A DNA stretch of 64,000 bases from UBA7672 sp965229115. Lineage in GTDB: Bacteria > Pseudomonadota > Alphaproteobacteria > Caulobacterales > Hyphomonadaceae. Below, piece by piece: positions 59,002 to 64,000 of this stretch (positions are counted from its first letter, which is position 1; each line of letters begins with the position of its first letter). Where the stretch lies: assembly GCA_965229115.1 (NCBI GenBank), contig CBDDIR010000003.1, positions 2,480,001 through 2,544,000 on the forward strand. Direction: 5' to 3'. Position numbers and translations under genes: made by a program. The notes beneath the pieces were generated by a model. It worked only from the letters and a program-made list of their open reading frames with translations, had not been told where the DNA came from and did not search any database.

Positions 59002-60114
59002 ATGACCGAAGTCACCCCGCTGTTCCGCCCCTTCAAACTCCGCGGAATGGAGCTCAAGAACCGCATCGTCATGGCCCCGATGACGCGTTCACGCTCGCCT
59101 GGCGCATTCCCCAACGCCGAGAACGTCGGTTACTACGAGCGCCGCGCCGCCAACGAAGTCGGCCTGATCCTCTCCGAAGGCACGCTCACCCGTCGCAAGG
59201 GCGCCTCCAACGACGCCAACATCCCGCTGTTCTGGGGCGATGAAGCGCTCGGCGGTTGGCAGAAGGTCATCGACGCCGTCCACGCCGCCGGCGGCAAGAT
59301 GGGCCCGCAGATCTGGCACCAGGGCATGAGCCGCAAGCCCGGCACCGGCCACTTCCCCGACGCCCCGTCGGACGGCCCCTCGGGCATCACGCTCACCGGC
59401 AAAAAGATCGCCGACGAGCCCACCGAAGCTGACGTCCTCGACATGGCGCAGGCCTATGCCGACGCTGCAGCAGACGCCAAACGCCTCGGCTTCGACTGCA
59501 TCGAACTCCACGGCGCCCACGCCTACCTGATCGACGAGTTCTTCTGGCCCGTCACCAACCAGCGCACCGACCGCTTCGGCGGCGCCAGCCTCGAACAGCG
59601 CTCCGAGTTTGCAGCCGAAGCCCTCCGCCGCTGCCGCGCCGCCATCGGCGACCTGCCGATGATCATCCGCGTCTCGCAGTGGAAATCAGTCGACTACAAC
59701 GCCAAGCTCGCCACCACCCCGCAGGAGATGGAGCGCTGGATCAAGGTGCTGGTCGATGCCGGCGCAGACGCCATCCACTGCTCGCAACGCCGCATCCTCG
59801 AGCCGGAATTCCCGGACGTTGACGGCCCCAACGGCCTCAACTTCGCAGGCTGGGTGAAGAAACTCACCGGCATCCCGACCATCGCCGTCGGCTCCGTCGG
59901 CCTCTCGTCTGAATTCACCGGCGCCTTCCGCGGCGAGGGCTCCGCCGCCGGCAAGTTCGATGAAACCATCGAGCGTCTGGATCGTGGCGAGTTCGACCTC
60001 GTCGCCGTCGGCCGCGCCATCCTGCAGGACCCGGAATGGGTGGTGAAAGTCAAAGCCAACCGCTTCGATGAACTGCGCGACTACGACGCCGCAGCTCTGC
60101 AGACGTATTACTAA
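59002..60114 (+). CDS. NADH:flavin oxidoreductase of the Old Yellow Enzyme family
   Basis: A 370-residue TIM-barrel flavoenzyme starting MTEVTPLFRPFKLRGMELKN, then RIVMAPMTRS. FMN and substrate motifs include KMGPQIWHQGMSR, ELHGAHAYLIDEFFWPVTNQ and TDRFGGASLEQRSEFAAEAL, with AVGRAILQDPEWV near the end. It reduces alkenes or nitro compounds using NAD(P)H. The ATG at 59002 is preceded by AGGATG; an upstream ATG at 58975 is less likely. Confidence 0.92.
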   Translation: MTEVTPLFRPFKLRGMELKNRIVMAPMTRSRSPGAFPNAENVGYYERRAANEVGLILSEGTLTRRKGASNDANIPLFWGDEALGGWQKVIDAVHAAGGKMGPQIWHQGMSRKPGTGHFPDAPSDGPSGITLTGKKIADEPTEADVLDMAQAYADAAADAKRLGFDCIELHGAHAYLIDEFFWPVTNQRTDRFGGASLEQRSEFAAEALRRCRAAIGDLPMIIRVSQWKSVDYNAKLATTPQEMERWIKVLVDAGADAIHCSQRRILEPEFPDVDGPNGLNFAGWVKKLTGIPTIAVGSVGLSSEFTGAFRGEGSAAGKFDETIERLDRGEFDLVAVGRAILQDPEWVVKVKANRFDELRDYDAAALQTYY

Positions 60115-60234
60115 TCGAGGTTACCGGAACCGCTGCAATCCTTCACCAATCGATGAAATTTCATCGGTTCCGCCTAACCGTATCTCAAGCTCATCGCGGC
60201 ATTCTGTCCACAAGCGATGGTCTTGGGGGCAAGC

Positions 60235-61305
60235 ATGAGCTTTGGAAAGCGCACGAAGGGCGAGGGTCATCCCGCACGTGATCTCCTTCCGCCGATGGAA
60301 GAAGCCGCACCCACATCCGTCCGCACCAAGGTCGCCAACCCCGGCAGCATCGACAAGGGCTTCATCGCCCTCGCAGTCGGCGTCGTCCTGGTCTCCGGCG
60401 GCGGCGCACTCGCAGCCCCGTCCGTCCTCGACATGTTCGGCACACACGTCCGCCCCATCGAACAAGTCGTCGCCGGCCTCGACCGCGCGCAAGCCAAGGC
60501 CGCGCTCGCCCGCGAAGCCTTCCCCGACAATGAAGGCCGCGCCTTCATGTCCGCGCTCCAGACCAACTTCCCCACCGACCACGACAACCTCACCACCGTC
60601 CTCGCCGACGAAGCCCTCGGCGGCGGCGATCGAGACGCGCTGCTCCAGGAATTCGCCAAGTGGTCGATCGGCTTCGCAGCCCCCAACATGATGGCCATCA
60701 GCCGCACCGGCGCAGAAGGCTTCGACGAGCTGATGAACATGACAGATGGCGCACTCACGCTCGTTGAAAGCACCGCCGGCTGCACGACCAAACAGCTCGA
60801 AGCCTTCATCGCCAACCCGGAGAACATGCAGAAGCCCTGGGCCTACGGCTCGGACGGCTACAAGTTCTCGATGCAGACCAGCGCAACGCTCATCAAGCTC
60901 GCCGCCAAGGGCCGCAACGCCCCGCCGGCGCCTACCGACATGCGCGATGAAGACAACCAGGCCTTCATGACCTTCTTCATCGGCATGATGACAGACCCGC
61001 AGGTCGGCCAACTCATGAAAGCCAGCGCCCGCTCGCGCGGCCCGAACGCTGTCGCCTCAATGCCGGACGTCGACATCTGCAAGCTCGGCAAGTCGATCAC
61101 CTACAAGCTGCGCCGCCTGCCGCACGGCACCAAGGAGCGCGTCTTCGGCATGGCCGCCCAGGGCTTCAGCCAGATGCAGGGCCGCGTCCTGAACGACATC
61201 ATGTCGGGCAAGGGCGGCGCGAGCTTCCAGAACGGCCTGCCGCTCATGCTGCCCCAGGGCTCAGCAGCAGCCCTCGGCGAGATGCAGTACCAGGCGCGCC
61301 ACTAA
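60235..61305 (+). CDS. Membrane-anchored hypothetical protein
   Basis: A 356-residue protein: cytoplasmic N-terminus of 40 residues, one membrane helix (residues 41-61, IALAVGVVLVSGGGALAAPS), then a helical extracytoplasmic body (VVAGLDRAQAKAALAREAFP, GFAAPNMMAISRTGAEGFDE, KYKLRRLP-like KSITYKLRRLPHGTKERVFG). I do not recognise a family. It is convergent with the TIR-MORN gene (stops 13 bases apart). An ATG 18 bases upstream is possible. Confidence 0.75.
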   Translation: MSFGKRTKGEGHPARDLLPPMEEAAPTSVRTKVANPGSIDKGFIALAVGVVLVSGGGALAAPSVLDMFGTHVRPIEQVVAGLDRAQAKAALAREAFPDNEGRAFMSALQTNFPTDHDNLTTVLADEALGGGDRDALLQEFAKWSIGFAAPNMMAISRTGAEGFDELMNMTDGALTLVESTAGCTTKQLEAFIANPENMQKPWAYGSDGYKFSMQTSATLIKLAAKGRNAPPAPTDMRDEDNQAFMTFFIGMMTDPQVGQLMKASARSRGPNAVASMPDVDICKLGKSITYKLRRLPHGTKERVFGMAAQGFSQMQGRVLNDIMSGKGGASFQNGLPLMLPQGSAAALGEMQYQARH

Positions 61306-61317
61306 CGCTGCCTGGAA

Positions 61318-63564
61318 CTACTGGCCAGCCTTCATCGGCTCGACCAACTCGCCATTCGCCCAGCGACCTGCCGCCATCAACGTGCCGTCCGGTCCCCAGA
61401 CAACACCGAAGCCGTTGCGCGTGCCATCACGCATCTCGCCTTCGTACTTCTGCCCGTTGGCAAACGTGAACACGCCGCGGGACTGCCCATTGCCGCTCGT
61501 CTCCTGGCCGGCAAAGTTGTCGCCATTCTTCCAGTACGTCACGCCATAGCCAGACGCGCCGCCACGCGTGTGCTCACCCTCATAGCGCGCCGCGCCGCCG
61601 GTATTGTTCGGATTGGACCCGAACTCATAGACCCCAAGGCCCGAGCTCAGACCGTCGCGCAACTCGCCGCGATAACGATCGCCCGCATTGGCGGCGCTGC
61701 CGCTGACCCGCACGCCGAGACCGTTGGGCGCACCGCCGGCAATCTGCGCTTCATACTGATCGCCATTCGCCGCCACGATGCTGCGCAGGCCCGTAGCGCC
61801 AGCCGCAGCCGTCGCCGCATCACGCGCCTGAGACGCACGCCCGTTCGCTGACGCCTGAGCCCGCCGCGCTGCTTCCGCCGCTGCTTTCACTTCGCCCGAA
61901 ATCTGGTCGAGGCTGAACGCCGACTGCTTCTTGTTGATCGCCGCCAGCGCCGTCCGCGCCGTCGAAGCCTGCGCACCCGTCGGATACGCCGCGAGATAGG
62001 ATTGATACCCAGCCGCAGTCGCCGTCCGCTCAGCGCTAGCCCACGCCGCCGCATCCTGCTGACCCAGCGCCAGCGCATCAGCATCGACCGCAGCAACAGT
62101 CGCAGCCGCGGATTGCGTCGCCACCTTCGCTGCAGCCTGCGCTTCCGCCACACGCTGCCGATCCGCCTCGGCCGCTGCGTTCGCGGCGTTCGTCGTCGTG
62201 GCCGTCGCCGCAATGATCGGCGCCTTGGTTGAACGCGCCCCAGCAGCCTTCTGAATCGCATCCGCAAACGTGCGCAGATCGCGCGGCGCAGCCGTCAGCA
62301 GAGCCGGCGCCGGCTTCCTGCCTTCGCTGGCAAACAGCTTCACGGCGCGAACCGTTTCCTCACTGCCCTGACCATCAATCGCGCCGTCATAAATCGACAG
62401 CGCGCTCAAGCCGCTCTGGATATCGCGGATCGCCAGCGCCCGCTCCGAGCTCAGCGACGACAACCGCTCCGTGGCCGCAGCCGCCATCGCGCCAGGCACG
62501 ACACCCTTCGCCGGAAACTCGGTAAGATAGGCCTGATAAGCGCTGTCATTGTCCGTGGTGACAGCCTTCACCCACGACTGCGCATCGCGCACGCGCAGCA
62601 GCGACCGCGCCGTCTCCGCATTGCTCGACCGCGGATAGTCGGCAACGTAATCGCGCAGCGCGACCACACTGTCGCGATTGACCCGCGTCCAGCTCGCCGC
62701 CGACTCTGCGGTATCTTCAACACCTGCCGCCGCCGTCGACGTCGATGCATTCTCAAGCGATGCAACCTGCGTCGCCTCAGGCGCGCTCGCTACGCTTTCG
62801 CCCGAACGCCACCCCAGCGGATCGACATACCAGACGCCTGCGCCGGCAGCCGCCACAACGCCAAACGCCAACAGCGGCCCAAGCACGCCCGACCGCTTCG
62901 GCTCGCGATAGGATCGCGACGACGACTCGCGGCGCGAAGCCTGCGGGTTCAGACGCTGAACTTCCGAAGGCCGATCGAAGTCGAGCGAATGATCGAAATC
63001 AATTCCACGCGGCGGCGGAAGCGGGCGCTCCGGCGGAGCAGGACGCTCGACGCGTTCCGGACGCTGGGGCCGCTGCGGCCGCTCGTAAGAATGCAACCGC
63101 TCGACCGATTGATGACGCTGCTCGACGTTCGGCGCGCGATCAGCCTGTTGCCTGCGATGCGGTCTCACGCTCTGCGGCAGGCCGGCGAGCAAACGCAAAG
63201 CCGAGATAACTTTGCGCAAGCTCATGTCTTCGCGGTCACCCGACCAGCGACTGAGATCGGACACCTCGACCTGATCGAATGGACGCGGCGGCGAGGCCGG
63301 ATCGATCTTCACCTGCACCAGCTTGTTCTTGTAGAGGCCCGTTGCCGCTTCAGAACGAACTGTCTCCGAGCCGCGCGAGTATCCCGACCACACGACCAGA
63401 ATAGCGCTCGCCGAAGCGAGCTTCACATCGAGTTCGGCGCTGTTGCTTGACGACCCTTCGGCGGGATCCAGCCATACGTCCCAACCTTCGTGGCCGAGCA
63501 GTTCGCCCAGCCGTCGGACGTTCTCGCGATCCTCGCGCGCATACGAAACGTAGATATCCGTCAT
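61318..63564 (-). CDS. TIR domain-transmembrane-repeat-MORN protein
   Basis: A 748-residue protein. Residues 1-115 form a TIR domain (DIYVSYAREDRENVRRLGEL, GWDVWLDPAEGS, SGYSRGSETVRSEAATG), with glutamate 72 in the position used for NAD+ cleavage in enzymatic TIR proteins. A basic, proline-rich linker follows, then a membrane helix at 226-247. The extracytoplasmic part has W-x-Y repeats (about 290-365 and 505-540), a peptidoglycan-binding-like stretch near 378-412 (IQSGLSALSIYDGAIDGQGS), and C-terminal MORN repeats from 600 (YRGELRDGLSSGLGVYEF, YEGEMRDGTRNGFGVVWG). The topology is that of a membrane receptor with a cytoplasmic TIR. Function unknown. Confidence 0.88.
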   Translation of the reverse strand: MTDIYVSYAREDRENVRRLGELLGHEGWDVWLDPAEGSSSNSAELDVKLASASAILVVWSGYSRGSETVRSEAATGLYKNKLVQVKIDPASPPRPFDQVEVSDLSRWSGDREDMSLRKVISALRLLAGLPQSVRPHRRQQADRAPNVEQRHQSVERLHSYERPQRPQRPERVERPAPPERPLPPPRGIDFDHSLDFDRPSEVQRLNPQASRRESSSRSYREPKRSGVLGPLLAFGVVAAAGAGVWYVDPLGWRSGESVASAPEATQVASLENASTSTAAAGVEDTAESAASWTRVNRDSVVALRDYVADYPRSSNAETARSLLRVRDAQSWVKAVTTDNDSAYQAYLTEFPAKGVVPGAMAAAATERLSSLSSERALAIRDIQSGLSALSIYDGAIDGQGSEETVRAVKLFASEGRKPAPALLTAAPRDLRTFADAIQKAAGARSTKAPIIAATATTTNAANAAAEADRQRVAEAQAAAKVATQSAAATVAAVDADALALGQQDAAAWASAERTATAAGYQSYLAAYPTGAQASTARTALAAINKKQSAFSLDQISGEVKAAAEAARRAQASANGRASQARDAATAAAGATGLRSIVAANGDQYEAQIAGGAPNGLGVRVSGSAANAGDRYRGELRDGLSSGLGVYEFGSNPNNTGGAARYEGEHTRGGASGYGVTYWKNGDNFAGQETSGNGQSRGVFTFANGQKYEGEMRDGTRNGFGVVWGPDGTLMAAGRWANGELVEPMKAGQ

Positions 63565-63687
63565 GGCGGCCCCTCTGGGCTGCCCCCCTGTTTACCCTAA
63601 TACCAGCAGCAGAGCGGGTTGTGGAGGTGGTGCGTCAACGTGCAAGCGCATTCGCCTGCCAGACTACGTCCGGACGTCACCTGAAGC

Positions 63688-64000
63688 TCAGGATTCGACT
63701 TTTTCGCCTGGGAAATAGACGGCGATCGTCGATCCGCCGCCTTCGCGGCTCTCAATGTCCAGCCGGCCGCCGTGCAGTTCGGCAAAGGCGCGCACGACCG
63801 ACAGGCCAAGTCCCGCACCCTTCTGCTTTTTCCCTGCGCCGCCTTGTTCATACGCGCGCGACAGACGCGTCAGCTCGTCCGGGCTGATGCCAACGCCCGT
63901 GTCCGACACGGCGAGCAGAGCGCCGCCCGGTCCTTCCACGGCGGAAACTTCAACCCGCCCACCGGCCGGCGTGAACTTCAGCGCGTTGGAAATCAGGTTC
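63688..64000 (-). CDS. Sensor histidine kinase, C-terminal part (gene runs off the right edge)
   Basis: The frame continues past base 64000. In view are the N-box (NLISNALKFTPAGGRVEV), G1 (AVSDTGVGISPDELTRLSRA) and G2 (KGAGLGLSVVRAFAELHGGR) boxes of a histidine-kinase ATP-binding domain, then the C-terminus IAVYFPGEKVES. The sensor and phosphoacceptor parts lie outside. The 120 bases between it and the TIR gene start hold no gene. Confidence 0.9.
   Translation of the reverse strand, partial: NLISNALKFTPAGGRVEVSAVEGPGGALLAVSDTGVGISPDELTRLSRAYEQGGAGKKQKGAGLGLSVVRAFAELHGGRLDIESREGGGSTIAVYFPGEKVES

Overview
The window is high-GC DNA from an alphaproteobacterium. The evidence is a set of RcGTA-type gene transfer agent (GTA) structural genes, which as a co-ordered set are typical of Alphaproteobacteria, plus the mostly alphaproteobacterial families DUF1491, DUF2336 and DUF4169, TonB receptors and very dense coding. 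Placement near Hyphomonadaceae/Caulobacterales is a guess from gene content. No rRNA, tRNA, CRISPR, integrase or transposase was found.

Region 1 (1-26.5 kb) is the most striking. Eleven GTA genes lie on the minus strand in canonical order, but they are split into blocks by ordinary genes, mostly on the opposite strand. Reading from high to low coordinate they are portal, a g3.5-like protein, prohead protease, capsid, adaptor g6, tail terminator g8, major tail g9, a very short tape-measure candidate g11, g12, g13, g14 and the first 707 residues of g15. Between the blocks lie an ArsR/SRPBCC operon, a CPA2 antiporter, an OPT transporter, a metabolic run (VOC, SDR, SMI1-HD fusion, TrmO), a TonB receptor, two NTF2-like proteins, an intradiol-dioxygenase-like lipoprotein and a short DUF262 protein. 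Terminase, g7 and the g10 chaperones are not visible. The capsid gene ends in a triplicated 3' end, g13 has lost an internal segment, and the tape measure is under half the usual length.

Region 2 (24.7-32.9 kb) is accessory in character. It has several families of palindromic repeats, micropeptides, three small plus-strand proteins that share a C-terminal VDIxA ending, VOC and GST enzymes, and a reading frame invaded by a repeat.

Region 3 (33-57 kb) is mostly housekeeping and envelope functions: enoyl-CoA hydratase, an orphan receiver, a repeat lipoprotein, a class A penicillin-binding protein, an ABC-F ATPase, DUF2336, a hybrid histidine kinase, a full-length DUF262/DUF1524 protein (possible defence gene), a TonB receptor with a LytTR regulator, an acyltransferase, an Rrf2/flavoprotein pair with a clear operator, a lipoprotein GST, an MFS transporter and release factor 3.

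Region 4 (57-64 kb) holds small conserved proteins, an Old Yellow Enzyme homologue, a membrane-anchored hypothetical protein, a large TIR-transmembrane-MORN protein, and the end of a histidine kinase that runs off the window.
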